64,000 nt of DNA from Arenibacter sp. P308M17 (GTDB lineage Bacteria > Bacteroidota > Bacteroidia > Flavobacteriales > Flavobacteriaceae), in NCBI RefSeq assembly GCF_003426735.1, contig NZ_QVON01000002.1, forward strand, positions 372,001-436,000, in the 5' to 3' direction. Every line of letters starts with the position of its first letter. Position 1 is the first letter of the stretch. Shown in pieces: positions 1-10,278 of the stretch. The position numbers were made by a program, and so were the translations under genes. The notes under the pieces were generated by a model that made no database searches, was not told where the DNA came from, and saw nothing but the letters and a program-made list of their open reading frames with translations.

Positions 1-1
1 A

Positions 2-1714
2 AAAACAGCACCATCTAAACAGATCAGAAAGAGAATAAGTGGTGCAGAGGCTATAATCCACTGCCTATTGGCGGAGGGTGTAGACTTGATTTATGGATAT
101 CCCGGAGGGGCCATTATGCCGCTCTATGATGAGCTATATAAATTCCAGGATAAACTAACCCATATCCTAACAAGACATGAACAAGGTGCCACCCATGCAG
201 CACAAGGCTATGCCAGGGTAACCGGGAAAGTAGGTGTGGCCGTGGCTACATCAGGTCCTGGGGCCACCAATTTAATTACCGGTATTGCAGACGCCCAGAT
301 AGATTCTACGCCCATGGTCTGTATTACTGGCCAGGTAGCCAGACATTTGTTGGGTTCCGATGCTTTTCAGGAAACCGATATTATTGGAATTTCCACCCCG
401 GTAACCAAATGGAACTGCCAAGTAACCAAGGCTTCTGAAATTCCCGAAGTCCTGGCCAAGGCATTCTACATTGCCAAATCCGGCAGACCGGGACCCGTAT
501 TGGTAGATATTACCAAAAATGCACAGGTTGAAGAGTTCGATTTTTCATACGAGCATTGTACCGGGGTCCGCAGTTATAACCCTTATCCCAAACCGGATAT
601 AAAGGCCATTGAGGAAGCGGCCCATTTAATCAATTCCGCCAAAAAACCCTTTATCGTTTTTGGACAGGGAGTAATTTTGGGAAAGGCCGAGGAACAATTA
701 AAAAACTTGGTAGAGAAAGCGGGTATTCCTGCTGCTTGGACCATACTTGGGCTTTCCGCCATGGATACGGAGCATCCCCTAAATGTGGGTATGGTAGGCA
801 TGCACGGTAATTACGGACCCAATCTATTGACCAATGAATGCGATTTGCTCATTGCGATCGGTATGCGTTTTGACGATAGGGTAACCGGTAATTTGGATAC
901 CTACGCCAAACAGGCAAAAATTATACATTTCGATATAGATCCAGCAGAAATAAACAAAAATGTAAAGGCAGATGTAGCGGTATTGGGCGATTCCAAGGTT
1001 ACCTTGGACATGTTGATACCACTAATCAAAGCCAACTCCCATGAATCCTGGCACAATGAATTTAAGGAAAAATACAAGATAGAGTTTGAACAGATCATTA
1101 AAAATGATGTTTACCCTACCAAGGAAAAACTTACCATGGCAGAAGTTATTGAGGAGATCAATATAGCCAGTGGACATAGGGCCATAATTGTTTCGGACGT
1201 TGGGCAGCATCAAATGATCGCCTGCAGATATGCCAAATTTAAGCAGACCAAAAGCAATGTTACCTCCGGTGGCTTGGGAACGATGGGCTTCGCACTGCCC
1301 GCTGCCATCGGTGCCAAAATGGGGGCCATGGATAGGGAGGTAGTTGCCATTATTGGGGATGGGGGATACCAAATGACCATTCAAGAATTGGGGACCATCT
1401 TTCAGAACAAGACCCCTGTTAAGATCGTGGTACTGAATAATGATCATTTGGGAATGGTACGCCAATGGCAAGAACTCTTCTTCCAAAGTAGATATGCCTC
1501 CACCGTAATGGTAAATCCCGACTTTGTAAAAATTGCCGAGGGTTATCATATAGAATCCAAGAGAATCAGTGAGAGAAAGGATTTAAAGGCTACTATTAAA
1601 GAGATGTTGGCATCCAAAGAGGCTTACTTTTTGGAAGTAAAAGTAGAAAAAGAGGACAACGTATTCCCTATGATCCCATCCGGGGCATCCGTATCGGATA
1701 TACGTTTAAAATAA
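2..1714 (+). CDS. ilvB: Acetolactate synthase large subunit, 5' end outside the window
   Basis: Catalytic subunit that condenses two pyruvates (or pyruvate and 2-oxobutyrate) in valine, leucine and isoleucine synthesis. The frame is open to the window edge and reads KTAPSKQIRKRISGAEAI before the first possible internal start (TTG at 68), which is the usual family N-terminus, so the true start lies upstream. Visible motifs are the GYPGGA segment, RHEQGA with the catalytic Glu that activates thiamine diphosphate, and the ThDP/Mg motif that opens with GDGGYQ and ends in NN. The visible part is 570 residues, near full length. ilvN follows after 62 nt, so this is a classic ilvBNC order. ilvD, often the preceding gene, is not in view. 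Confidence 0.96.
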   Translation, partial: KTAPSKQIRKRISGAEAIIHCLLAEGVDLIYGYPGGAIMPLYDELYKFQDKLTHILTRHEQGATHAAQGYARVTGKVGVAVATSGPGATNLITGIADAQIDSTPMVCITGQVARHLLGSDAFQETDIIGISTPVTKWNCQVTKASEIPEVLAKAFYIAKSGRPGPVLVDITKNAQVEEFDFSYEHCTGVRSYNPYPKPDIKAIEEAAHLINSAKKPFIVFGQGVILGKAEEQLKNLVEKAGIPAAWTILGLSAMDTEHPLNVGMVGMHGNYGPNLLTNECDLLIAIGMRFDDRVTGNLDTYAKQAKIIHFDIDPAEINKNVKADVAVLGDSKVTLDMLIPLIKANSHESWHNEFKEKYKIEFEQIIKNDVYPTKEKLTMAEVIEEINIASGHRAIIVSDVGQHQMIACRYAKFKQTKSNVTSGGLGTMGFALPAAIGAKMGAMDREVVAIIGDGGYQMTIQELGTIFQNKTPVKIVVLNNDHLGMVRQWQELFFQSRYASTVMVNPDFVKIAEGYHIESKRISERKDLKATIKEMLASKEAYFLEVKVEKEDNVFPMIPSGASVSDIRLK

Positions 1715-1776
1715 AATCAATATTAATTTAAAAAGCCTATAGCCTCTTATTTTGGATAGAGGATCGGTATGAGGAG

Positions 1777-2301
1777 ATGGAAAATAAATGGTTTACAATT
1801 TCAGTATACTCCGAAAATAGTGTAGGATTACTGAACAGAATATCAGGAATATTTTTAAAACGTCATATTAACATTGAGAGTCTAAATGTTTCCAAATCGG
1901 AAATAGACAACGTGTCAAAATTCACTATTGTGGTGTACACTACAGAAGATTGGGTGCGCAATATTGTAGGGCAGGTTGAAAAGCAAATAGAGGTCATCAA
2001 AGCCTTCTACCATACCGATGAAGAGACTATTTATCAGGAATCGGCCTTATTTAAAGTGGCCTCCACCTTATTGTTCGACGAGCGAAATATCCAAAACATT
2101 ATTAAGGATAGCAATTCCCAAATTGTTACGGTATCAAGGGAATTCTTCGTTTTGGCCAAGACCGGAAGAAGAAACGAAATTGATGATATGTACCAACAAT
2201 TGAAACCCTATGGGATTATGCAATTTGTGCGCTCCGGGCGAATAGCGGTTACAAAATCTGAAATGAAGATTTCATCATTGTTAAAAGAGTTTAATCAATA
2301 A
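1777..2301 (+). CDS. ilvN: Acetolactate synthase small (regulatory) subunit
   Basis: Regulatory partner of the large subunit, binding branched-chain amino acids for feedback control. The 174 residues start with an ACT domain (about residues 6-78, with SENSVGLLNRISGIF and the NIESLNVS strand), followed by the C-terminal small-subunit domain. Length is normal for the family (about 160-180). An AGGAG directly touches the start ATG, too close to act as a standard Shine-Dalgarno site. The gene lies between ilvB and ilvC in the same direction, with 62 and 45 nt gaps, so co-transcription is likely. The symbol ilvH would be equally acceptable. Confidence 0.95.
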   Translation: MENKWFTISVYSENSVGLLNRISGIFLKRHINIESLNVSKSEIDNVSKFTIVVYTTEDWVRNIVGQVEKQIEVIKAFYHTDEETIYQESALFKVASTLLFDERNIQNIIKDSNSQIVTVSREFFVLAKTGRRNEIDDMYQQLKPYGIMQFVRSGRIAVTKSEMKISSLLKEFNQ

Positions 2302-2346
2302 ATAATCAAGCCCGAAGCTAATCGGGAAATAAAATCGAGTTAAAAA

Positions 2347-3822
2347 ATGGCAAATTACTTTAATACGCTATCATTAAGGGAGCAACTTATTCAATTGGGA
2401 AAATGTAGGTTTATGGAATCTACAGAATTTTCCGATGGTGTATCCGCATTGAAAGGAAAAAAAATTGTAATAGTAGGTTGTGGGGCACAAGGACTTAATC
2501 AAGGTCTGAATATGCGCGATTCCGGATTGGACATTTCATACACCTTAAGAGGTGCGGCCATAAAGGAAAAAAGGCAGTCTTATATAAACGCCACTGAAAA
2601 TGGTTTCAAGGTAGGGACTTATGAAGAACTTATCCCAACGGCCGACGTAGTCATAAATTTAACTCCGGACAAACAACATACCAATGTAGTTTCTACAATT
2701 ATACCCCTCATGAAAAAGGGAGCCACATTATCCTACTCCCACGGTTTTAATATTGTGGAGGAAGGAATGCAGATCCGTAAGGACCTAACCGTTATTATGG
2801 TGGCACCAAAATGTCCAGGATCGGAAGTTAGGGAAGAATATAAAAGGGGTTTTGGTGTTCCTACCCTAATTGCGGTACACCCGGACAATGATCCCCAAGA
2901 CAAGGGATTGGCCCAAGCAAAAGCATATGCGGTTGCCACTGGCGGACATAAGGCCGGGGTATTGGAATCTTCCTTTGTTGCCGAAGTAAAGTCCGACTTA
3001 ATGGGGGAACAGACCATACTTTGTGGCTTGCTGCAAACGGGTTCCATACTTTGTTTCGATAAAATGATAGAAAAAGGTATTGAAGCGGGATATGCTTCCA
3101 AGTTAATCCAGTACGGATGGGAAACCATTACCGAAGGGCTTAAATATGGCGGCATCACCCATATGATGGATCGTTTGTCCAACCCTGCCAAGATCAAGGC
3201 TTTTGAATTATCGGAAGAACTGAAGGATATCATGCGTCCTCTTTTCCATAAGCATATGGACGATATCATGAGTGGCCATTTTTCTAAAACCATGATGGAA
3301 GATTGGGCCAATGACGACAAAAATCTATTGACATGGAGGGCGGCGACCGGGGAAACCGCTTTCGAAAAAACTCCAGCGGGATCGGATAAAATTTCTGAAC
3401 AAGAATTTTATGACCACGGGGTACTTATGGTAGCTATGGTAAGGGCAGGTGTTGAACTGGCTTTTGAATCCATGACCGAATCTGGAATCATTGCCGAATC
3501 CGCTTACTACGAGTCATTACACGAAACTCCTTTGATAGCCAACACCATTGCTAGAAAAAAATTGTTCGAAATGAACAGGGTAATATCCGATACTGCCGAA
3601 TACGGTTGCTATTTGTTCGATCATGCCTGTAAGCCCTTATTGGCAGATTTCATGAAGACCATAGATACCGATGTTATTGGAAAACATTTTGCAGACCAAA
3701 AACATTTAAGTGTGGACAATGCAAAATTAATTGCGGTCAACAAAGCTTTACGCGAACATCCGGTAGAGATTGTTGGTGCAAGATTGCGTGCATCCATGAC
3801 GGCTATGAAACCTATAGTTTAA
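2347..3822 (+). CDS. ilvC: Ketol-acid reductoisomerase, class II (long form)
   Basis: NADPH-dependent enzyme that isomerises and reduces acetolactate or acetohydroxybutyrate to the dihydroxy acids. At 491 residues it is the long class II form with a duplicated C-terminal knotted domain; class I enzymes are about 330-340. The Rossmann motif [17 protein letters not shown] is at about residues 45-61, and the Arg/Ser after TLR suit NADPH use. Acidic metal-binding residues are spread through residues 200-400. It ends just before a strong hairpin (3841-3880) that probably closes the ilvBNC transcript. Confidence 0.96.
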   Translation: MANYFNTLSLREQLIQLGKCRFMESTEFSDGVSALKGKKIVIVGCGAQGLNQGLNMRDSGLDISYTLRGAAIKEKRQSYINATENGFKVGTYEELIPTADVVINLTPDKQHTNVVSTIIPLMKKGATLSYSHGFNIVEEGMQIRKDLTVIMVAPKCPGSEVREEYKRGFGVPTLIAVHPDNDPQDKGLAQAKAYAVATGGHKAGVLESSFVAEVKSDLMGEQTILCGLLQTGSILCFDKMIEKGIEAGYASKLIQYGWETITEGLKYGGITHMMDRLSNPAKIKAFELSEELKDIMRPLFHKHMDDIMSGHFSKTMMEDWANDDKNLLTWRAATGETAFEKTPAGSDKISEQEFYDHGVLMVAMVRAGVELAFESMTESGIIAESAYYESLHETPLIANTIARKKLFEMNRVISDTAEYGCYLFDHACKPLLADFMKTIDTDVIGKHFADQKHLSVDNAKLIAVNKALREHPVEIVGARLRASMTAMKPIV

Positions 3823-3840
3823 TTAAAAATTACCAATTAT

Positions 3841-3880
3841 AAGGCCTGCCGAGTTTAATGAACTGGGCAGGCCTTTGTTT
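3841..3880 (+). terminator. Rho-independent terminator between ilvC and ilvA
   Basis: A perfect 10 bp inverted repeat, AAGGCCTGCC and GGCAGGCCTT, encloses a 15 nt loop and runs into TTTGTTT. It begins 18 nt after the ilvC stop. It also sits only about 12 nt before the ilvA start, so it could limit read-through into ilvA. Confidence 0.8.
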
Positions 3881-3892
3881 ATATACCCATTG

Positions 3893-5146
3893 ATGGAACC
3901 ATATTTTCCCAAAATAGAGGACATCCGGAAGGCTGCCAAAACCATTAGGCAAGTAGCGGATATTACCCCCTTGATGCAGAGCATTCGATATTCCAAGGCT
4001 TATGATGCCCATATTTATTTAAAAAGGGAGGATTTGCATAGGGTACGGAGTTATAAAATAAGAGGTGCCTTCAATAAGATCAGCTCCCTTACCAAAAAAG
4101 AAACCGTCAACGGAGTAGTATGTGCCAGTGCGGGAAACCATGCACAAGGTGTTGCCTTTGCCTGTAATTACTTGGGCATAAGGGGTACCATTTATATGCC
4201 CTCGGTGACACCGAAGCAAAAGGTGGAACAAACTAAATTATTTGGAGGGGAATGGGTAAGCGTGGTACTCGAAGGGGACACCTTTGACGATTCCTCGGAT
4301 GCGGCCAAAAAATTCTGTGCCGTTAAAAAAATGACTTATATACATCCTTTTGACGACCCAAAAATTATTGAGGGCCAAGCTACCGTTGGTCTGGAAATCC
4401 TGGAACAGGCCAAAGAACCAATAGATTATCTATTTGTGGCCGTTGGTGGTGGGGGATTGGCCTCAGGTCTCTGTGCCGTATTCCAAGAACTATCGCCCCA
4501 AACTAAAATAATCGGCGTTGAACCGCAAGGGGCCCCGTCCATGAAAACTTCCATAGAAAAGGGAGTTAATACGGAATTGGAACAAATAGATAAATTTATC
4601 GATGGTGCTGCCGTTAAACGTGTTGGCAACCTTACGTTCAATATATGCAAGGAGCATCTTTATGACATGGTAACCGTTCCGGAAGGCAAGGTTTGCCAGA
4701 CCATTCTGGATCTTTACAATAGGGATGCCATAGTGGTGGAACCGGCAGGTGCCCTTACTATTACAGTATTGGACGATTACAAAGAAGAGATAAAAGGTAA
4801 AAATGTGGTCTGCATTGTAAGTGGGAGCAACAACGATATTACACGTACGGCCGAGATAAAGGAACGTGCCCTGCTTTACGGCAAATTAAAGCATTATTTT
4901 ATTATACGCTTTCCCCAGAGACCGGGTGCCCTAAAGCAATTTGTAGCTGAAATTCTTGGTCCTGATGACGACATAACACATTTTGAATATTCAAAAAAGT
5001 CGAGCAGGGAGAATGCCCCGGCCGTTGTGGGTATTGAACTTAAGGATCCTAAGGATCTGGAACCCTTGATAAATCGAATGAAGGCCAATAATTTTTATGG
5101 GGATTATATAAACGATAAATCAGATTTGTTCGAATATTTGGTTTAA
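3893..5146 (+). CDS. ilvA: Threonine dehydratase (threonine ammonia-lyase), biosynthetic type
   Basis: PLP enzyme that converts threonine to 2-oxobutyrate and ammonia, the entry step to isoleucine. The ATG at 3893 (MEPYFPKIED) is preferred; an in-frame TTG at 3875 lies inside the terminator hairpin and is unlikely. The protein is 417 residues: a fold-type II PLP domain with the Schiff-base Lys in SYKIRGAF (about residue 53), the VGGGGLASG phosphate loop, then one ACT-like regulatory domain from about residue 335 (IIRFPQRPGALKQF). The single-ACT length resembles the short Corynebacterium-type enzyme rather than the 510-residue E. coli form. It is convergent with the next gene, 18 nt away. Confidence 0.94.
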   Translation: MEPYFPKIEDIRKAAKTIRQVADITPLMQSIRYSKAYDAHIYLKREDLHRVRSYKIRGAFNKISSLTKKETVNGVVCASAGNHAQGVAFACNYLGIRGTIYMPSVTPKQKVEQTKLFGGEWVSVVLEGDTFDDSSDAAKKFCAVKKMTYIHPFDDPKIIEGQATVGLEILEQAKEPIDYLFVAVGGGGLASGLCAVFQELSPQTKIIGVEPQGAPSMKTSIEKGVNTELEQIDKFIDGAAVKRVGNLTFNICKEHLYDMVTVPEGKVCQTILDLYNRDAIVVEPAGALTITVLDDYKEEIKGKNVVCIVSGSNNDITRTAEIKERALLYGKLKHYFIIRFPQRPGALKQFVAEILGPDDDITHFEYSKKSSRENAPAVVGIELKDPKDLEPLINRMKANNFYGDYINDKSDLFEYLV

Positions 5147-5164
5147 CCATTATTTTTTTGCCCA

Positions 5165-6049
5165 TTAAATTGATAATCGCATAAATAATTCATGGCTGCT
5201 GACATTGTTCCGATTAAATACCTTATCCGTAGTTACTTCATAAGCATACCCTAGATTGAATTTATCACTTACCTTAAATAAAAATAGACCACTAATGCTT
5301 TCATCATATCTATAGGAGGCCCCTAGATTAAATTTATATCCGAAGTCCAATATGGAAGTAATTTCAACCGACACGGGAGCGGCATTCACATAGCGGAGCA
5401 TGACGGAATTCTGCAATTTTGAAGATATGCCCAATCCCAGATCAAAGCCTCCCGATAAATACATATGTATTTTACTCTCCCCTAAATAGGCATTGCCATT
5501 TTTTTCCTGTAAACGCTCTGGGGTCAATAATTTGGGAATAGAGAATGAAAGAAAATAATCTTGGTGTTGCAAAAAGAGACCGGCGCCGATATTGGGCATA
5601 AACCGGCTCTCATAATCCGTTAGGGAACCATCCTGACCAATTCCATATGTTATTAACCCTGAGGTGTTTGCACTATAGGAGTTGGCACTTGCCTTGAGTC
5701 CGAAAAAGAGCTTATAGGAATCGTTCAATTGAATATGGTAGGAAAAATCGACCGCTACCCAAGTTTGATTCTCTATAAAGGTTTTGTCATTTAAAATAGA
5801 CAGTCCCAAACCTGTATTTTTACCTAAAGGAGAGCTGAAAATGGCACTCTGACTTTCCGGAGCTCCCTCTATACCGGCCCATTGACTGCGGATTCCTAAA
5901 GTAATGTCCGAACTTTCGGAGCTGCCTACAAACGCAGGATTATAAATATTCATATTATAGCGGTAAAATATCGAATTTGGATCTTGCTGTGCCTGAATGG
6001 TAGAATAGGCAAGAAAGAACAGGATAAACAGGTGTTTATATAATTTCAT
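5165..6049 (-). CDS. PorP/SprF family type IX secretion outer-membrane protein
   Basis: Probable outer-membrane beta-barrel that helps a partner surface protein leave the cell or stay attached. It is 294 residues with a signal peptide (about 1-20, ending in IQAQ) and the family opening PNSIFYRYNMNIYNPAFVGSS. Alternating amphipathic strands follow throughout. It lies 30 nt downstream of the large type B T9SS protein and is surely co-transcribed with it, the same arrangement as sprB-sprF in Flavobacterium johnsoniae. Its specific client is therefore inferred to be the upstream protein. Confidence 0.9.
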   Translation of the reverse strand: MKLYKHLFILFFLAYSTIQAQQDPNSIFYRYNMNIYNPAFVGSSESSDITLGIRSQWAGIEGAPESQSAIFSSPLGKNTGLGLSILNDKTFIENQTWVAVDFSYHIQLNDSYKLFFGLKASANSYSANTSGLITYGIGQDGSLTDYESRFMPNIGAGLFLQHQDYFLSFSIPKLLTPERLQEKNGNAYLGESKIHMYLSGGFDLGLGISSKLQNSVMLRYVNAAPVSVEITSILDFGYKFNLGASYRYDESISGLFLFKVSDKFNLGYAYEVTTDKVFNRNNVSSHELFMRLSI

Positions 6050-6079
6050 AATATTGTTTTAAAAATTAATTGTATTGTT

Positions 6080-9000
6080 TTAATAATTGATGAAGATCCA
6101 ACCTTGAACGGGCTGTTGCCCATTTCCTAATTCAATGACATAGAAATAAGACCCGGCAGGTAGTTTGCCATTATTGTTATTGTAGCCTCCGGCCCAGTTA
6201 TTTTTATAATTTCCGGCTTCAAATACAGCATTACCCGATCTATTGTAAACCCTGACCGTATTATTGGGATAATTGTCTATGCCCGGTACTATCCAAAAAT
6301 CATTAACACCGTCACCGTTCGGAGTAAATGCTTCTGCCGGTATAACCAATGGGGTACTTTCCGTTGGAAATGCATCTTGAAAATCCAGAATTCCGTCATT
6401 GTCATCGTCCGTATCGGCATTATTGCCAATACCATCACCATCCGCGTCCGTATCTTCTGATCCGTCCAAGGGAAAAGTATCCTCTGTATCGGGCACACCA
6501 TCATTGTCATCGTCCTCATCGGCATTATTGCCAATACCATCGCCATCTACGTCCGTATCCTCCGATGCATTCAAGGGTAAAGCATCCTCAGTATCGGTTA
6601 CGCCATCATTGTCGTCGTCCTCATCGGCATTATTGCCAATACCATCACCATCCGTGTCCGTATCCTCCAATGCGTCCAAGGAAAAAGCATCCTCTGTATC
6701 GGTTACTCCATCTTTGTCGTCGTCCTCATCGGCATTATTGCCAATACCATCGCTATCCGTGTCCGTATCCTCTGATGCATCCAAGGGAAAAACATCTTCC
6801 GTATCGGTTACCCCATCGTTGTCATCGTCCGCATCAAGTTCATCTGAAATTCCATCCTTATCATAATCATCCACATCATCCTGTAGGTCCAAAATGATTA
6901 CGGTAATATTCTGTAGGGAAGTAGCCCCATAAGAATCCTCGGCTGTTATTTGAAGGTGATACGTATTATCCTCATCAGCATCGATTGGATTTTCAAAATC
7001 CGGTGCTGTAGCGAACTGTATAATACCCAAATCAGTATTTAAGGAAAATAATGAATTGTCTTCCCCTCCGTTATCATTTGTTGTTAGGGAATAGACAATT
7101 CCTTGCAACTCCAAATCCCCTTCTGTATCGGATACACTGATATCTGTGACTTCCACCGTGTTTTCATCCATTGCGATGGATGCCGATGAAAGAATTTTTG
7201 GCGGTACATTTAATCCGACGGTAACCGATAAATCAATGGAACAATCATTGGCATCCTTAACAGTAACGGAATAAGGGCCATTCCCAAGACCTGTAACCGT
7301 CCTACTGGTTTCACCATTGGACCAAATGTAAACATAAGGAGCTGTACCCCCAGAAATAGTTAATTCCACACTCCCATCATTGGCACCTTCATAACTTTCC
7401 AAGGTATTGTTGGCATTAACTTGTAAGACCTCAGGTTGATCTATTGTAAAACTTTGGGACACTGTATCACCTTCATTGTCCGTTACTAAGACCGAATAGT
7501 GCCCGGCCACCAAAGCATCAAACGTATAGCTTGGATCTTGGGTGGTGATGGACTCCCCAATATTGATTTCATTTTGGGACAATTCAAAGAGATATCCTTT
7601 GTTTCCTTGATCTACGGTGATGGTGGCCATACCCGAATTTCCATCATAACAGGCAGCAGCTGTAGTGCTGATATCCAGTACCAGTTCGTTTATATTGCTT
7701 ATATTTACTAAAATACGTTGTGTGGCAACACCTCCTTTTGAATCCGTAACGGCCACTTGCACATCATATATTTGATCCATGTCTTCGTCCAATGGGACTT
7801 CAAAATTCGGGGTTTCCTGAAAGCTAAGTTCCCCTGTTATTGGTTCTAGTTGAAATAGATCATTGTCCACACCCTCATTATTTTTAGATGAAAATGTATA
7901 GGACAGGCCATTGCCTTCCATATCCCCATCATTGTCCATCGCATTAATATCTATCACCGAAGTTTCATTTTCCGTAATACTTACTTCCTCATCCGAAGTA
8001 AAAACGGGCAAGGAATTGTCACTAAATTTTTTGGCAAAAATTTTATCCATATTACTGTAGTAAACACAATACACCGTTCCGTCATTTGAAACCTTTATGG
8101 AAGGCCATTCCAATGAAGATGCCGAGAATCCGGCATCACCTACAATCTCCCATGTATTGTTACTGAACCGTTGTACGGATAGCTTGCCATTGTTATCATA
8201 ATCTTTGTAAATAACATATGGAATATCTTCACTGGAAATGGCCATGGTAGTATATACCGTAGACCCAGAAGTAAATCCGTCAATACCGACCAACTCCCAG
8301 GCATCATTGTTGAATTTTTTAACCGTAGCCTTGGTTCCGTTGCCCTGATCCCGATAGGCAATATAGGGGATGTCATTGGAATCGAACTCCAAATTGATTC
8401 CATAGGCGGCACCGGCAGCTGTCCCCAGAACACCTACCCGTTCCCAAGAACCATTAACGTAACGCTGCACAGCTTCTCTATATCCATTATTAGCATCGGT
8501 ATAGGCCAAATAGGGTATTCCTTCTGCACTAAAATCAAGGTCCGCTTCAGAGGAAGGTTCCGGAAAAGCGGAATCCCCTACCATTTCCCAAGCAGACCCG
8601 TTGAACTTCATGACCTCTACTTTGTAAGATCCGGAATAATAGCCGTAAACCACATAGGGAATGTTATCGGGGTCCAAAGCAATGGTCAGGTTGTGACCAT
8701 TGGTAGTGGTGAACCCAATATTCCCCACCATTTCCCAATTACCGTTTACATAACGTTGGACGGTTCCCCTTCCCGCTACGGAAGAATCCATATAAAAAAT
8801 ATAGGGAACATTGTTGGAATCGATATCTATGGTTACCGGAGTGGCCGAAGAAACCGAGATACCTTCATTGCCCACAGGTACCCATTCCCCGTTTTGATAA
8901 CTAAGCACCGAAATCTTATAATCATTGTTATAATCAACAAATGCTATATAAGGTATGCCATTATTATCTATGGCCAAGGCATCTTTTTGAATACTTCCTT

Positions 9001-10144
9001 TGGCAATACCTGTATTGCCCCCTGTGGAGGACCATTCTCCGTCCGAATATTGAAGTACGGTCGCCAAAGAACCCATCATCATCATATCATCTCCTTGTTG
9101 GGATACAAATATTTTGTCATTGGTTGCCGTTATACTTGGTTTGTTATGTGCGTAATCAAATGGCAAACTTCCCGAGCCAACGGTTTCCCAGCTTCCATTG
9201 TTGAGTTGTCTTACGGTTACGTCACTGGCCTGACCTTGGAAAGCCACAATAGGGACATTGTTTTCACTTATCGTCATTGCCAAATAACCGGACATATTAT
9301 CGGAAACTGTATTTGAACCTACAGTTTGCCACATATTATTATCAAATTTTGAAACCAAAGGGACGCTATTGTTGGAACTATCGTTCGTCAAAACAAAGGG
9401 TACATCGTTCTTATCAATGTCAAAGGCCATATAGGAAGTCAATCCCGTAAAAGATTGGGCACCAACATATTCCCAGGCACCGTTTATATACTTTTTTACC
9501 GAGCCGTAATATGGATAATTTGATAGCGCCTCTGTATAGGCAACATAGGGTATTGAATTACTATCCACCTCCATATGGACATTACTTACGGAAGCATCCG
9601 ATATGCCTGCAAGACCTAAAAGCTCCCAAGTATCATTTACCAAATGGTACACGGTAAGCCTGTAAGAATCGGTAGAGTCGGAAATTGCCGCATAAATTGT
9701 TCCGTCCGGGGCAATAGCAATTGAATTGTTATAAGAAGGACCGGAAGTAAAGCCCGGGTTACCGACCAATTCCCATGTATCGCCATTGAAACGCATTACG
9801 GTTGCTTTGTTGGTGTAAGTATTATCTGAAAAAATCACGTAGGGTCGGTAATTGGTATCCGTCGCCAAATACAAAGAATTTATAGACGCTGATGAAAAAC
9901 CGGGGGTACCCACATATACCCATTCGTTGTCGATAAACTGTTTAACACTTATCTTGTATCCATTATCTTCATCTCGATAAGCCGAATAAATGGTATTATT
10001 GGGACCGTTCGCAGTACATAAAAATCTACCTGATGCTGAAGCAGGGGCATTAAAATCATTTGCACCCAATGGTTCCCATTGCTGGGCATTGTTCAACAGT
10101 GATACAAATAAGGCAAAAAGTAAACTAAAGACGTGTTTTTTCAT
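6080..10144 (-). CDS. Large T9SS type B surface protein with propeller-like, cadherin-like, SprB and TSP3 repeats
   Basis: A secreted 1354-residue protein with a signal peptide (about 1-20, LLNNAQ). Residues about 25-690 contain roughly a dozen 50-60 residue repeats with the pattern W-E-x-V-G plus D-x-N-x-x-P-Y, likely beta-propeller or similar blades. Residues about 695-1100 hold two cadherin-like modules flanking an SprB-type repeat (SGGTAPYVYIWSNGETS). Acidic thrombospondin type 3 calcium-binding repeats (DDDNDGVTDTED) follow to about residue 1270. The C-terminus carries the gliding/CHU_C type B sorting domain beginning FTPNGDGVNDFW. Adhesion or gliding is plausible but the ligand is unknown. 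The PorP/SprF partner follows 30 nt downstream. Confidence 0.9.
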   Translation of the reverse strand: MKKHVFSLLFALFVSLLNNAQQWEPLGANDFNAPASASGRFLCTANGPNNTIYSAYRDEDNGYKISVKQFIDNEWVYVGTPGFSSASINSLYLATDTNYRPYVIFSDNTYTNKATVMRFNGDTWELVGNPGFTSGPSYNNSIAIAPDGTIYAAISDSTDSYRLTVYHLVNDTWELLGLAGISDASVSNVHMEVDSNSIPYVAYTEALSNYPYYGSVKKYINGAWEYVGAQSFTGLTSYMAFDIDKNDVPFVLTNDSSNNSVPLVSKFDNNMWQTVGSNTVSDNMSGYLAMTISENNVPIVAFQGQASDVTVRQLNNGSWETVGSGSLPFDYAHNKPSITATNDKIFVSQQGDDMMMMGSLATVLQYSDGEWSSTGGNTGIAKGSIQKDALAIDNNGIPYIAFVDYNNDYKISVLSYQNGEWVPVGNEGISVSSATPVTIDIDSNNVPYIFYMDSSVAGRGTVQRYVNGNWEMVGNIGFTTTNGHNLTIALDPDNIPYVVYGYYSGSYKVEVMKFNGSAWEMVGDSAFPEPSSEADLDFSAEGIPYLAYTDANNGYREAVQRYVNGSWERVGVLGTAAGAAYGINLEFDSNDIPYIAYRDQGNGTKATVKKFNNDAWELVGIDGFTSGSTVYTTMAISSEDIPYVIYKDYDNNGKLSVQRFSNNTWEIVGDAGFSASSLEWPSIKVSNDGTVYCVYYSNMDKIFAKKFSDNSLPVFTSDEEVSITENETSVIDINAMDNDGDMEGNGLSYTFSSKNNEGVDNDLFQLEPITGELSFQETPNFEVPLDEDMDQIYDVQVAVTDSKGGVATQRILVNISNINELVLDISTTAAACYDGNSGMATITVDQGNKGYLFELSQNEINIGESITTQDPSYTFDALVAGHYSVLVTDNEGDTVSQSFTIDQPEVLQVNANNTLESYEGANDGSVELTISGGTAPYVYIWSNGETSRTVTGLGNGPYSVTVKDANDCSIDLSVTVGLNVPPKILSSASIAMDENTVEVTDISVSDTEGDLELQGIVYSLTTNDNGGEDNSLFSLNTDLGIIQFATAPDFENPIDADEDNTYHLQITAEDSYGATSLQNITVIILDLQDDVDDYDKDGISDELDADDDNDGVTDTEDVFPLDASEDTDTDSDGIGNNADEDDDKDGVTDTEDAFSLDALEDTDTDGDGIGNNADEDDDNDGVTDTEDALPLNASEDTDVDGDGIGNNADEDDDNDGVPDTEDTFPLDGSEDTDADGDGIGNNADTDDDNDGILDFQDAFPTESTPLVIPAEAFTPNGDGVNDFWIVPGIDNYPNNTVRVYNRSGNAVFEAGNYKNNWAGGYNNNNGKLPAGSYFYVIELGNGQQPVQGWIFINY
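6390..6840 (-). repeat. 108 bp tandem repeats encoding TSP3 calcium-binding units
   Basis: About four near-identical copies of a 108 bp unit lie head to tail, easily tracked by the string CGGCATTATTGCCAATACCA near 6415, 6520, 6630 and 6735. Each codes for about 36 residues containing DxDxDG-type calcium loops. The DNA-level similarity is high for a protein repeat, which suggests recent duplication or recombination. Confidence 0.85.
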
Positions 10145-10278
10145 CAGAATTTGGTGGTATTATTGTAGGATTATTAATATATAACAGAAGGTTAATTCTG
10201 CAGGGCTAAGTAATATTAAATTAAGTTGGCCGTGAAAGAATTGTTGTAGAAGTGGGTTATAATGTGGTGTAAACACTA

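Noticed and set aside
68-70. TTG as the start of ilvB
   Set aside because: The frame is open upstream and reads typical IlvB N-terminal sequence, so the gene is cut by the window edge.
1022-1549. 175-codon minus-strand ORF
   Set aside because: Antisense to ilvB; no recognisable domain.
2733-3320. 195-codon minus-strand ORF
   Set aside because: Antisense to ilvC, which is intact.
6390-6840. Regularly spaced repeats that could be taken for a CRISPR array
   Set aside because: Units are 108 bp, contiguous, in frame with a protein, and have no unique spacers.
6349-6897. Two long plus-strand ORFs (155 and 182 codons) rich in Ser or His-Arg-Pro repeats
   Set aside because: They are antisense to the TSP3 repeats of the T9SS protein; their repetitive content mirrors the sense-strand repeats.
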